Assembly (NCBI RefSeq): GCF_013004595.1
Contig: NZ_JABEMC010000002.1
Location: 124,001 to 188,000, forward strand
Reading direction: 5' to 3'
Length of the DNA: 64,000 bases
From: Brevibacterium luteolum
GTDB taxonomy: Bacteria > Actinomycetota > Actinomycetes > Actinomycetales > Brevibacteriaceae
Shown: piece after piece, positions 1-8,372 of the stretch
How positions within the stretch are numbered: the first letter of the stretch is position 1
How the letters are laid out: every line of letters begins with the position of its first letter
Position numbers and translations under genes: made by a program
Notes under the pieces: generated by a model
Told to the model about the DNA's origin: nothing
Database searches by the model: none
What the model saw: only the letters and a program-made list of their open reading frames with translations

Positions 1-1345
1 GGCCTGCGATCGAGCGCGCCAACGTCGTCTTGCCGGAACCGGATTCACCCAGCAGGAGGGTGCACTCCCCGGCCTGCAGGTCGAGGTCGATCGATTTGAG
101 GATCGTCTTCGGCCCGTAGCTCAGGCCCAATCCGCGCACCTGCAGCACCGCATCGAGCGCCGGCGCCGTCGGCTGCGGCTCGCCCACCTGGTTTGCCGTC
201 GTCGCCCCGCCCGTACCCGAGGTGCCTGTCGCTGGGCTCGCGGTACCGGCGGTGCCGGACTCTGGGCTCGCGGTGCCGGTTTCCGAGCCCGAGGCGGTGG
301 CCGCCTCGGCGGCGGGGCTTGCGTGGGTGGCATCGGTGGTGAGCAGGTGGGTCTTCTGGCTCTTCTCAGCGTCCTTGGCTCTGGCTTCGGCGGCGGCCTT
401 CTCGTGCTCTGGCACGTCAGCGCGTTCGAAGTCGCCGATCCGGTTGCGTCCGGCCAGATCCGGCACGGCAGCCAGCAGCGTCTTCGTGTAGTCGTGCTGG
501 GGGCGTTCGAGCACATCGGCGCATGAGCCGTGTTCGACGATGCGCCCGCGCAGCATCACCGCGATTCGGTCGGCGATCTCTGCCACGACGGCGAGGTCGT
601 GGGTGATGTAGAGGCCGGCCACCTTGTTGCGCACGGTCATCTCGCGGATGGTGTCCAGCACCTGCGCCTGGGTGGCGACGTCGAGGCCGGTGGTCGGTTC
701 GTCGAGGACGAGCACATCGGGATACATCGCAAAGGCCATCGCAATCCCGATGCGCTGCTGCTGCCCGCCTGAGAGCTGGTGCGGCCAGCGCCGCTGGTAG
801 GCCTCGTCATCGGGCAGGCCGACTTCGCGCAGCACCTGACGGACCCGCTCGGCGCGTTCCTCGGCGGAGGAGCCGAAGCCGTGGATGTCGAGGACCTCGC
901 TGATCTGCTCGCCGACGCGCATGCCGGGGTTGAGTGAGAGCGCAGGATCCTGCGGAATGTAGGACACCCGCGCTCCGCGCAGCTGCCGCAGCGTGGCATC
1001 GGGCAGGGCGGTCATCTCCGCCGGTTCGTCGGCATCGGAGGGGTAGAGCCACACGGTGCCGCCGGCATGGGTGAGCCCGGTGCGGAAGTGGCCGAGCACC
1101 GCGAGCCCGACGGTCGTCTTGCCCGAGCCGGATTCGCCGACAAGCGCGAGGATCTCCGAGGGTTTGAGGTCGAGGTCGACGTCGGTGATGACGTCGGCTC
1201 CCGAGGCGGTGGCGGTGATGTGCAGATCGTCGATCTCGAGGACGTTGCCGCCCTCCTGTGCCCGCGCGTGCCAGGCTGAGGAGCGGCGCGCAGACGGGCT
1301 GACCGTGGCGATGCTGCCGGTGGAAGTCGTGTCGAAGCTGCTCAT
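1..1345 (-). CDS. Fused double ATP-binding subunit of a di/oligopeptide-type ABC importer (3' end outside window)
   Basis: This is the energy-coupling subunit of the peptide-type importer encoded just upstream. The frame stays open to base 1, so the C-terminus is missing. The first nucleotide-binding domain has Walker A GESGSGKTT at about residues 68-76, signature LSGGQQQR near residue 190 and Walker B VLVLDEPTT. A low-complexity linker rich in T, A, S, G and P covers roughly residues 285-400. A second domain then starts, and its Walker A GESGSGKTT lies near residues 431-439 (bases ~27-51). The layout is that of a DppD-DppF (GsiA-like) fusion. The start is ATG at 1345, overlapping the permease stop as ATGA, so it is translationally coupled. 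The dispersed 13-mer occurs at 288-300 and 1200-1212. The transported substrate cannot be told from sequence. Confidence 0.93.
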   Translation of the reverse strand, partial: MSSFDTTSTGSIATVSPSARRSSAWHARAQEGGNVLEIDDLHITATASGADVITDVDLDLKPSEILALVGESGSGKTTVGLAVLGHFRTGLTHAGGTVWLYPSDADEPAEMTALPDATLRQLRGARVSYIPQDPALSLNPGMRVGEQISEVLDIHGFGSSAEERAERVRQVLREVGLPDDEAYQRRWPHQLSGGQQQRIGIAMAFAMYPDVLVLDEPTTGLDVATQAQVLDTIREMTVRNKVAGLYITHDLAVVAEIADRIAVMLRGRIVEHGSCADVLERPQHDYTKTLLAAVPDLAGRNRIGDFERADVPEHEKAAAEARAKDAEKSQKTHLLTTDATHASPAAEAATASGSETGTASPESGTAGTASPATGTSGTGGATTANQVGEPQPTAPALDAVLQVRGLGLSYGPKTILKSIDLDLQAGECTLLLGESGSGKTTLARSIAG

Positions 1346-2319
1346 TGCTCACCTACATTCGATGTGGCCGAGGCCCGTGCGATCGAGTCGGCGATGAGGT
1401 TCGTGCCGATGGTCAGCAGTGCGATCGCTGCCACCGGCAGAAGCACACCCCAGGGCTGGATGGACAGTGCGATGCGGTTCTCGTTGATCATCAGGCCCCA
1501 GTCGGCGGTCGGCGGCTGCATGCCCAAACCCAGGAAGGACAGCGAAGCGATCGCACCGATCGAATATGTCAGGCGCAGGCCGGCCTCAACGGCCATCGGG
1601 CCGGTGATGTTGGGCATGATCTCGCGGGTCAGCAGCCGCAGACGCGGCATCGCGTACATTTCGGCCGCCCGGATGTAGTCCTCGTTGATGACTCCGAGAG
1701 TGGCCGAGCGGGCCACGCGTGCGATGCGCGGGGCGTGGGTGATGCCGATGACGGTGATGAGCACCCAGCCCCGAGGCCCGAGCACGGTGATCGCCAGCAG
1801 CGCGAAGACGAGCTGCGGAATCGCCAGCAGTACATCGTTGCTGCGCATGATGAGCGAGTCGAGCCAGCCGCCGGTGTAGGCCGCGGTCATCCCGAAGAGC
1901 ACGCCGAGCACCAGGCCGATGAGGGTGGCGAGCAGCGCGTAGAGGAGGAGCGTCAGGCCGCCGCCGATGAACCGGGTGAAGACATCGCGTCCGAGGTTGT
2001 CGGATCCGGCGATCCCGTCGGGTTGAAAGGGGCGGGCGACGAATTCCGTCGTCGTGTATCCCGTCGCCCAGGGCACGAAGAGCGGGCCGAGGAAGGCCAG
2101 CAGCACGACTGCGGCGGTGATGATGACGCCGATCTTCGCCTGCTTCTGCGCCCAGAACCGGGTGAGCACGGTGTTGCGCTGGCCGGTGTGGGCGTCCTTG
2201 GTCGCCAGGCTCGGGGCCGCCGCCGAGGCAGTGGTCGCCGGGTCGAGGTCGGCGCGCTGTTCGACGGCGGAGCTGTCGCGGTCGGCCGCGCCGGTGTGCG
2301 GAGGCGGGGTGGTGGTCAT
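1342..2319 (-). CDS. ABC importer permease, DppC/OppC type
   Basis: Inner-membrane permease of the peptide/nickel (BPD_transp_1) family, 325 aa. A hydrophilic N-terminus of about 55 residues precedes the first membrane helix (IGVIITAAVVLLAFLGPLF). The usual DppC periplasmic stretch with GSDNLGRDVFTR follows. The EAA loop that contacts the ATPase is seen as EDYIRAAEMYAMP and continues into a conserved C-terminal helix pair. It is the fourth gene of a five-gene leftward operon: it shares one base with the DppB-like gene and four bases with the ATPase gene. The family and position are clear, but the substrate (di/oligopeptide, opine or metal chelate) is not. Confidence 0.95.
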   Translation of the reverse strand: MTTTPPPHTGAADRDSSAVEQRADLDPATTASAAAPSLATKDAHTGQRNTVLTRFWAQKQAKIGVIITAAVVLLAFLGPLFVPWATGYTTTEFVARPFQPDGIAGSDNLGRDVFTRFIGGGLTLLLYALLATLIGLVLGVLFGMTAAYTGGWLDSLIMRSNDVLLAIPQLVFALLAITVLGPRGWVLITVIGITHAPRIARVARSATLGVINEDYIRAAEMYAMPRLRLLTREIMPNITGPMAVEAGLRLTYSIGAIASLSFLGLGMQPPTADWGLMINENRIALSIQPWGVLLPVAAIALLTIGTNLIADSIARASATSNVGEQ

Positions 2320-3278
2320 CAGGCGTCACCTCCGGTGCGCAGCTTGGGGTTGGTGAGGATGCCGACGATGTCGGCGAGCAGGTTGACGATGACGTAGATG
2401 AGGGCGACGATCATCGTCACCGCCTGCACGACCTGCACATCGCGGTAGTCGACGGCGTCGATGAGCGCCTGCCCGAGCCCGGGGAAGCGGAAGAGGAACT
2501 CGACGACGACGACACCGCCGGCCATCCAGGCCAGCTGGATGGCGATCACCTGTGCAACCGGGCCGATCGCGTGCGGCAGAGCGTGCCGGAAGATGACGCG
2601 GCGTTCGGGCACCCCTTTGAGGCGGGCCATCTCGACGTAGCCGGAGTCGAGGACTTCGAGCATCGTCGCGCGCATCATGCGCGCGATGTAGGGAGTGACG
2701 ACGAGGACGAGCACCGCAATCGGCAGGATGAGCTGGCTGGGGAAGTCCCACACCTGGCTGCCTGGCGGCCGCATCGTCACCGCCGGCAGGATGGTGAAGA
2801 CGGTCGTGGAGAAGAACGCGACGAGCGCGATGCCGACGACGAACTCCGGCAGCGCGGCAAGCACGAGGGACAGGCCGGTGACGGTGTTGTCGACGGCCTT
2901 GCCGCGGCGCAGTGCGGAGACGATGCCGAGGATGACACCGGCCGGGATGCTGATGAGCGCAGCGGCGACCATGAGCAGCACCGAGGAGCCGACCCGGTCG
3001 CTCAGCAGCTGGCTGACCGGCTGGCCGGTGGCCACCGACGTGCCGAGATCGCCGACGAACAGCCCTCCCAGCCACAGGAAGTAGCGGGTCAGCGGCGGCT
3101 CGTTGAGATTCATCTGCTCGTTGATCGCGGCAATCCGCTCCGGGGTGGCCTGCTGGCCGAGGATCGCGCGGGCCGGGTCCCCGGGCAGCAGCACGGTGGC
3201 GAAGAAGATGATGAGGGAGACGGCAAGCAGGATGACGATGCTGATCGCCAGCCGTTGGAGGATGAGTCTGACGATCAT
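2319..3278 (-). CDS. ABC importer permease, DppB/OppB type
   Basis: Permease partner of the DppC-like protein. The N-terminus MIVRLILQRLAISIVILLAV is typical of DppB, followed by the family's LLPGDPARAILGQ segment and a TM block ending in LLADIVGILTNPKLR. I place the start at ATG 3278, seven codons inside the longest frame, because that ATG overlaps the stop of the binding-protein gene as ATGA, matching the coupling used elsewhere in this operon. That gives 319 aa, normal for the family. The EAA loop is visible as GYVEMARLKGVPERRV. Confidence 0.94.
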   Translation of the reverse strand: MIVRLILQRLAISIVILLAVSLIIFFATVLLPGDPARAILGQQATPERIAAINEQMNLNEPPLTRYFLWLGGLFVGDLGTSVATGQPVSQLLSDRVGSSVLLMVAAALISIPAGVILGIVSALRRGKAVDNTVTGLSLVLAALPEFVVGIALVAFFSTTVFTILPAVTMRPPGSQVWDFPSQLILPIAVLVLVVTPYIARMMRATMLEVLDSGYVEMARLKGVPERRVIFRHALPHAIGPVAQVIAIQLAWMAGGVVVVEFLFRFPGLGQALIDAVDYRDVQVVQAVTMIVALIYVIVNLLADIVGILTNPKLRTGGDA

Positions 3279-4861
3279 GCGACGTCTCCGATCCACACGC
3301 GGTGCAGGTTGAAGCCGGAGAGCGGCAGGCCGGTGGCGTTCTCGACGATGCCGCCGAGGTACGACTGGTAGGCGTCGACCTGGTTGGCGAAGCCCCAGAT
3401 GATGAGGCCGCCACGGTCATAGAGGATCCGCTGGGCCTGCTCGACGAGTGCGCTGCGCTTGGCGGTGTCGGTCTCCCGCCGGGCGGCGGCGATGACCTCC
3501 TTGAACTCCTCGTCGTCCCAGTGCGTTTCGTTGAACGGCGCATCGGGCATGGTGCCGGAGTTCGTCTGTCCGAGGAAGTTGCGGGTGTACCAGAACGACT
3601 GCGAGAACGGATAGTTGAGATAGTCGCCCCAGTACGAGGTCAGGTCCATCCGCTTGATGTTGATGGTGATGCCAGCCTCGCTGGCCTGCTCGGCGAACAC
3701 CTGTGCGGCTTCGACGACGCCGGCCTGGATCGGCGCGGTGACGAGCTCGACCTCGAGCCCGTCGGGATGGCCGGCCTCGGCGAGCAGCCGTTTGGCTCCC
3801 TCGATGTCCTGCTGGCGCTGCGGGAACTCCGGGTAGGCGGGGTCGTAGGGCGAGTACATGTCGTTGGCGACGCGGCCGAAGCCCGAGAGCACCTGCTCGA
3901 CCATCTCCTCGCGGTCGATCGCCAGCCGGAAGGCCTGCCGGACGCGTTCGTCGTCGAAGGGCTCGACGTCGACGCGCATGGTGAACGGCAGCCACATGCC
4001 GGTCTCGGAGTTGAGCACCTGCATGCGCGCATCGGCGCTGATGACTTCGGCCAATGCCGCCGGGATCTGGGCCACGGCGTCGACCTGGGTGGACAGCAGC
4101 GCATTGATGAGTGCATCTGTGTCGTTGAAGTTCAGCAGCTGCACCTCGTCGAGGTACGGCCCTTCGTCGCCCCAGTAGTGAGGGTTGGCGCGCAGGATCG
4201 TCGACTGTGCCGGTGTGAAGCTCTCGAGCATGAATGGCCCGGTGCCCACAGGATTCTGCGGGTCGAAGTCGGCGGGCACGATGATGTTCGCGTACTGGCT
4301 GAGGGTGTCGTCGAGCGCGGTATCGGGGGTGCTGAGGTGGATCTCGACGGTATGGTCGTCGATCTCGCGCACTTCTTCGACGGCAGCCAGGGAGGCGGCG
4401 CCGTTCTTCGGATCGTCGGGGTCGACGATGCGTTCGATGCTGGCGCGCACATCGGCAGGCGTCAGCGGCCGGCCGTCGGAGAAGGTCACGCCCTCGCGCA
4501 GGCGCACCGTCCACACAGTCGCATCGTCATTGGAGGTGACCTCGGTGGCGAGCATCGGCACGAGGTTGTAGTCGTCGTCGCGGGTAAGCAGCGAGTCGTA
4601 CATGTTGACCGCCCGGGCAACGTCGCCGAGGTTGGTGGCGACAGCGCCGTCGAGGGTGTCGGCAGCGCCGCCGCCGACGAAGCCGAGCCGCATCGTCCCG
4701 CCCTTCTTCGGCGGCCCTGTGACCTCAGCGGCCGGCCCGACGGCCGGCTGGGTGCCGGTGGCGCAGCCGGCGAGCATGAGGCCCATGCCCATGCCGGCGC
4801 CGCCGAGAACCGCCCGCCTGGTCAGCCCCTGCGGCGGTGCGGGTGGGGGTGGTGCTGTCAT
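3275..4861 (-). CDS. ABC importer substrate-binding lipoprotein (SBP family 5)
   Basis: Extracellular solute receptor of the peptide-type importer, 528 aa. The N-terminus combines a twin-arginine pair (R15-R16 in GLTRRAVLGG) with a lipobox LAGC, placing the lipidated cysteine at residue 33. It may therefore be exported folded by Tat and then lipid-anchored. The mature part has the SBP_bac_5 layout: GGTMRLGFVGG, then ATEVTSNDDATVWTVRLREG, then FSDGRPLTPADVRASIERI. Its start overlaps the upstream regulator stop as ATGA. Family 5 binds peptides, opines, glycosides or nickel chelates, and no residue I can see settles the ligand. Confidence 0.93.
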   Translation of the reverse strand: MTAPPPPAPPQGLTRRAVLGGAGMGMGLMLAGCATGTQPAVGPAAEVTGPPKKGGTMRLGFVGGGAADTLDGAVATNLGDVARAVNMYDSLLTRDDDYNLVPMLATEVTSNDDATVWTVRLREGVTFSDGRPLTPADVRASIERIVDPDDPKNGAASLAAVEEVREIDDHTVEIHLSTPDTALDDTLSQYANIIVPADFDPQNPVGTGPFMLESFTPAQSTILRANPHYWGDEGPYLDEVQLLNFNDTDALINALLSTQVDAVAQIPAALAEVISADARMQVLNSETGMWLPFTMRVDVEPFDDERVRQAFRLAIDREEMVEQVLSGFGRVANDMYSPYDPAYPEFPQRQQDIEGAKRLLAEAGHPDGLEVELVTAPIQAGVVEAAQVFAEQASEAGITINIKRMDLTSYWGDYLNYPFSQSFWYTRNFLGQTNSGTMPDAPFNETHWDDEEFKEVIAAARRETDTAKRSALVEQAQRILYDRGGLIIWGFANQVDAYQSYLGGIVENATGLPLSGFNLHRVWIGDVA

Positions 4862-5961
4862 GATGCGGGCTCTCCTTTCGTCCTCGCCGCCCGCGCCGAA
4901 GGAGCGGGCGCGGTGTGCGCGTCGCTTTCCAGCAGGCCGGGAGTCAGGATGGTGTCGGTGAGGTAGCGGTCGATGAGTGTGTGCGGGTGGTCAACAGCCC
5001 CGGCGAGGGTGCGCAGCACGAGTCCGTCGAGGAAGATCGTCAGCTGGCCGGCCGCCTCGGCTGGGCTGGTGAGGTCGAAGGCACCGTCGCGCTGGCCGGC
5101 GGCCAGGCAGGCGGTGAGAATCGCGTCCCAGTCAGCGGCAAGCCCGGCCGCCTGGTTGCGGGAGCCTGCGCCCACGGCGATCTCGGCGTAGTTCTGCAGC
5201 CAGATCGACCAGTCCCCGGCCAAGGGGGTGGCCGCGTCGGCGTCGGTGATGCGCGCCGCGAAGCCGCGAGGGATCTTCATCTCGATGAGTGACTGCAGCA
5301 GTGCGCGGTGCTCGGCTGGTGCGCAGGCGGCTGGGGCGCGGGCCTGCAGGAGGGCGGCGCGCTCGCTGGCCAGCCGCTGGGCGGAGTGCTGGAGGGCTGC
5401 GTCGAAGACCTCTCTCTTGGAGGTGTGGTAGTAGTGCAGGCCGGCTGCGCTGATCCCGGCTTGGCGGGCGATGTCGATCATCCGCACCCGGTGGTAGCCC
5501 CATTCGGAGAACAGCTGCCAGGCCGCCTCAGCGATCCTGGCGCGCATCCGCTGCGCTTTCGCTCCGCCCGGCCGGCTTGACTCGGCTGCGCTGTCCACCG
5601 GGCCCGAGGCGGTGGCTGGGCTGGGTGCCCGCGTCTCCGAGGCGGCGGGGGCGCTGGCCCGCTGTGCGGCGGGCGCGTCCGCGCCAGGTGTGCTGGCGAC
5701 GGTCGGTTCGACTCCGGCGGCGCTGGTGGTCACTCCCCTGCTGAGCCAGTCGAGGGAGACACCGGTGAGCTCAGCAATGGCCGAAAGCTCCTCAATGCGG
5801 AAACGCCGGGCACCGGAGAGCGACTTCGACAGCTTCGTCTTGTCCAGACCGATGTGCCGGGCCGCCTCGACCTGGCTGAACTCACTGTCGCGCAGGGCGC
5901 GCGCAACACGTGCAGCCACCGATGCGGTGGCCGCCGAGGCAGGCAGTGTCGCGGCAGTCAT
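4858..5961 (-). CDS. Fused XRE-HTH / TetR-type transcriptional regulator, probable autoregulator of the importer operon
   Basis: First gene of the five-gene importer operon, 367 aa from ATG 5961. Residues ~15-75 look like an XRE (lambda-repressor-type) helix-turn-helix, with FSQVEAARHIGLDKTKLSKSL followed by LTGVSLDWLSRG. A linker of about 70 residues rich in A, P, S and T follows. A TetR-type HTH then begins at AEAAWQLFSEWGYHRVRMID and continues through GISAAGLHYYHTSKREVFDA, with a TetR-like ligand domain to the C-terminus. Two DNA-binding domains of different families in one chain are unusual. The longer upstream frame (to 6195) is low-quality sequence, and the chosen ATG directly precedes the XRE domain. 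The ligand is probably the imported solute or a derivative (inference). Confidence 0.85.
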   Translation of the reverse strand: MTAATLPASAATASVAARVARALRDSEFSQVEAARHIGLDKTKLSKSLSGARRFRIEELSAIAELTGVSLDWLSRGVTTSAAGVEPTVASTPGADAPAAQRASAPAASETRAPSPATASGPVDSAAESSRPGGAKAQRMRARIAEAAWQLFSEWGYHRVRMIDIARQAGISAAGLHYYHTSKREVFDAALQHSAQRLASERAALLQARAPAACAPAEHRALLQSLIEMKIPRGFAARITDADAATPLAGDWSIWLQNYAEIAVGAGSRNQAAGLAADWDAILTACLAAGQRDGAFDLTSPAEAAGQLTIFLDGLVLRTLAGAVDHPHTLIDRYLTDTILTPGLLESDAHTAPAPSARAARTKGEPAS

Positions 5962-6184
5962 GGCCTCACCGTACAGTGAAGTTGCGAGAATCGCTACGTT
6001 GCCGGTCGCCAACCGGTTTGAAACCTGGGTCACAGCGCATCCGCGGCAGCCACACTGACCCCACCGCGCACCTCCGGGCAGCAGCCCGTCTGATGCCCGG
6101 CAATCACGCTGCATCCACTCCCCCGCGCCCACTCCATGACCGGATGCCGAGAGGCTGTTGACGCGCACCGCCGAGCAGGTAAAG

Positions 6185-6206
6185 TTAGTAAACAATCGTT
6201 CAGCAA
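6185..6206. promoter_or_regulatory. Imperfect palindrome upstream of the SDR gene (possible TetR-type operator)
   Basis: The core AACAATCGTT (6191-6200) matches its own reverse complement at 8 of 10 positions and has partly symmetric flanks. It lies 34 bases before the SDR start, in the 273-base gap shared with the XRE-TetR regulator, so that regulator is a candidate binder. This is inference from symmetry and position only. Confidence 0.35.
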
Positions 6207-6234
6207 GTATTCAAGCGATCTGCCGGGAGGCACC

Positions 6235-6990
6235 ATGAGCCAGCGTTTCACGGGGAAGACTGCGATCGTCACGGGCGCATCGCGCGGCATCGGCTTCGGC
6301 ATCGCCGAACGCCTCGTCGCCGAAGGAGCACGGGTGTGCATCACCGCCCGCGGTGAGGCGGCACTCGCCGAGGCAGCCGAGAAGCTCGGCGGGCCGGACA
6401 AGGCGATCTGCGTCGCCGGCAAAGCCGATCGCCCCGAGCACCAGGATGAGGCGATCGCCAAGACGACCGAGGCCTTCGGGCCGATCGACATCCTCGTCAA
6501 CAACACCGGCATCAATCCCGTCTACGGCCCGATGATCGACCTCGACCTCGATGCCGCCCGCAAGGTCTTCGAGGTCAACGACATCTCCGCACTCTCCTGG
6601 ACCCAGAAGGTCTACGCTGCATCGCTGGCCGAGCGTGGCGGCGCGGTTCTCAACGTCGCCTCGGTCGCAGGCCTCGGCCAGCCCGAGGGCATCGGCTTCT
6701 ACGGATCGTCCAAGGCGATGCTCGTGCACATCACCCGTCAGCTGGCGATGGAGCTCGGACCGGGCATCCGCGTCAACGGCGTGGCTCCGGCCGTCGTCAA
6801 GACCCGGTTTGCCGAGAAGCTCTACGCCCACGACGAAGAGGGGGTGGCCGCGGCCTATCCGCTCAAGCGGCTCGGCACTCCTGAGGACATCGCAGCAGCC
6901 GCAGCCTTCCTGCTCTCCGACGAGGCCGGCTGGATCACCGGCCAGATCCTGACCCTCGACGGCGGCATGACACTGTGCGGCGGCGTCTGA
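6235..6990 (+). CDS. SDR-family NAD(P)-dependent oxidoreductase (FabG-like)
   Basis: Classical short-chain dehydrogenase/reductase, 251 aa from ATG 6235, preceded by GGGAGG. The cofactor loop is TGASRGIG (13-20). The usual NNAG motif reads NNTG (89-92). The catalytic triad is S143, Y156 and K160 in the YGSSK context, and the C-terminus has the family pattern WITGQILTLDGG. It resembles the SDRs annotated as 3-oxoacyl-ACP reductases or 3-hydroxyacyl-CoA dehydrogenases. It stands alone, divergent from the importer operon and followed by a terminator, so its substrate is unknown. Confidence 0.9.
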   Translation: MSQRFTGKTAIVTGASRGIGFGIAERLVAEGARVCITARGEAALAEAAEKLGGPDKAICVAGKADRPEHQDEAIAKTTEAFGPIDILVNNTGINPVYGPMIDLDLDAARKVFEVNDISALSWTQKVYAASLAERGGAVLNVASVAGLGQPEGIGFYGSSKAMLVHITRQLAMELGPGIRVNGVAPAVVKTRFAEKLYAHDEEGVAAAYPLKRLGTPEDIAAAAAFLLSDEAGWITGQILTLDGGMTLCGGV

Positions 6991-7027
6991 CCCAGACCCC
7001 TCAGCCAGCTGCCTGCTGACCCTTCCT

Positions 7028-7066
7028 GCGAACGCCCGGTCGAGCCCGCCTCAGCCGGGCGTTCGC
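7028..7066 (+). terminator. Terminator-like hairpin after the SDR gene
   Basis: Perfect 12-bp arms GCGAACGCCCGG and CCGGGCGTTCGC are separated by 15 bases, 38 bases past the SDR stop. No clear T-run follows, as is common in high-GC actinobacteria. Confidence 0.7.
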
Positions 7067-7136
7067 GCTGCCAGCGATCAGCCGGATGTGCTTCGCGTCA
7101 CAAAGCGCCCTGCAAGCATGCGAACCGCCGGGGGAG

Positions 7137-7160
7137 TTAGGTAACATTAGCCTAACGAAC
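7137..7160. promoter_or_regulatory. DtxR/IdeR-like iron box 1
   Basis: TTAGGT (7137-7142) is followed by the core TTAGCCTAAC at 7147-7156. That core matches ten consecutive positions of the 19-base DtxR consensus (TTAGGTTAGCCTAACCTAA). It lies about 160 bases upstream of the iron-siderophore binding-protein gene. Iron repression by a DtxR/IdeR homologue is expected, though no such regulator gene is in the window. Confidence 0.6.
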
Positions 7161-7199
7161 TTTGGACACGTTTCCGTTTCGTAAATGGGTGAGCGTAGC

Positions 7200-7219
7200 C
7201 TTAGTGTGGCTCACCTAAG
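7200..7219. promoter_or_regulatory. DtxR/IdeR-like iron box 2
   Basis: An imperfect palindrome with outer arms CTTAG and CTAAG and right half CTCACCTAA, close to the DtxR half-site CTAACCTAA. The central base pair of the consensus is missing. It lies between box 1 and the start of the iron importer operon, so the pair may bind two dimers. Together with the terminator it accounts for the 327-base gap 6991-7317. Confidence 0.5.
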
Positions 7220-7317
7220 CAGTCGGGAGTTCCCGTCTGTCCGAGCCATACCGTTACGCCCCAGCGCGTCACCGGTGAAGTCCACTGGCTGCGCGCACTC
7301 GAAAGGAGCCCTACCTG

Positions 7318-8304
7318 ATGCGGATCAAGCATCGCCGCCTGAGCGCCGTCGCTGCTCTCTCAGCCGTCGCACTCACCCTCAGCGCCTGCGGTTCAGGCAC
7401 CGGCACCTCGGCGGAGGAGACCCCCGAGAACTCCGCGACCGTGACCGTCGAAGACAACAACGGCACGCACGAGATCGCCACGCCGCCCACGAGCGTCGTC
7501 GCCACCGACAACCGCACCTTCCAGACTCTTGATGACTGGGGCGTGGAGCTCAAGGCCGGCGCCGTGGCCCTCATGCCCGAGAGCGTCTCCTACACCCAGA
7601 ACGAGGATGTCATCGACCTCGGCAACCACCGCGAGCCCAACCTCGAAGCCGTCGTCGAAGCCCAGCCGGATCTCATCATCAACGGTCAGCGCTTCGCCCA
7701 GTACCAGGAGGATCTCGCCAAGCTGGCCCCGGATGCCACGATCCTCAACCTCGATCCGCGCGACGACCAGCCCCTCGACGCTGAGCTCAAGCGCCAGACC
7801 GAGGTGCTCGGCGAGGTGTTCGGCAAGCAGGAGGAGGCCAAGCAGCTCAACGAGGACTTCGATGCCTCGATCGAGCGGGTGAAGGAGGCCTACAACTCCG
7901 ATGACAAGGTCATGGGCGTCATCACCTCCGGCGGCGACATCAACTACTCCGCACCGAAGGTCGGCCGCACGCTCGGCCCGGTGTTCGACATCCTCGACCT
8001 GACCCCCTCGATCGAGGCTCCGGAGGGCGCATCGGATGACCACACCGGTGACGATATCTCCGTGGAGGCGATCGCCGACTCGAATCCGGACTGGCTGCTC
8101 GTGATGGACCGCGACACCGCGGTCGAAGACGATGCGAAGCCTGCCCAGAGCATCATCGAGGAGTCCCAGGCGCTCAAGAACGTCAACGCCGTGAAGAACG
8201 GCAACATCGTCTACATGCCCAAGGACACCTACCTTGCCGAGGGCATCCAGACGTACACCACCTTCTTCAACGACCTCGCCGACGCAATGGAGAACTCCCA
8301 GTGA
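7318..8304 (+). CDS. Iron-siderophore ABC importer, binding lipoprotein (FepB/FecB type)
   Basis: Surface receptor for ferric siderophore, 328 aa. The signal peptide ends in lipobox LSAC with the lipidated cysteine at residue 24. The family-typical segment HEIATPPTSVVATDNRTFQTLDDWG is followed by the Fe3+-siderophore-binding layout ANLEAVVEAQPDLII-like (here EPNLEAVVEAQPDLIING) and the C-terminal lobe VKNGNIVYMPKDTYLAEG. It is preceded by two DtxR-like boxes and followed by two FecCD permeases and an ATPase in one direction, giving a complete class-II iron importer. The siderophore type (hydroxamate, catecholate or citrate) is undetermined. Confidence 0.93.
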   Translation: MRIKHRRLSAVAALSAVALTLSACGSGTGTSAEETPENSATVTVEDNNGTHEIATPPTSVVATDNRTFQTLDDWGVELKAGAVALMPESVSYTQNEDVIDLGNHREPNLEAVVEAQPDLIINGQRFAQYQEDLAKLAPDATILNLDPRDDQPLDAELKRQTEVLGEVFGKQEEAKQLNEDFDASIERVKEAYNSDDKVMGVITSGGDINYSAPKVGRTLGPVFDILDLTPSIEAPEGASDDHTGDDISVEAIADSNPDWLLVMDRDTAVEDDAKPAQSIIEESQALKNVNAVKNGNIVYMPKDTYLAEGIQTYTTFFNDLADAMENSQ

Positions 8305-8309
8305 CACCG

Positions 8310-8344
8310 CGCCGGCGGTGCGGGCCTGCTCCGCGCCGCCGGCG
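8310..8344 (+). terminator. Intra-operon hairpin after the binding-protein gene
   Basis: 9-bp arms CGCCGGCGG and CCGCCGGCG with a 17-base loop lie in the 68-base gap before the first permease. Such hairpins often protect or attenuate messages so that binding protein outnumbers permease. This is inference from position. Confidence 0.5.
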
Positions 8345-8372
8345 GTCCACCTGATCCCAACCGATTGAGACG

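Noticed and set aside
3302..4966. 554-codon frame antisense to the importer binding-protein gene
   Set aside because: The minus strand has signal peptide, lipobox and SBP family-5 motifs; the antisense frame is composition-driven.
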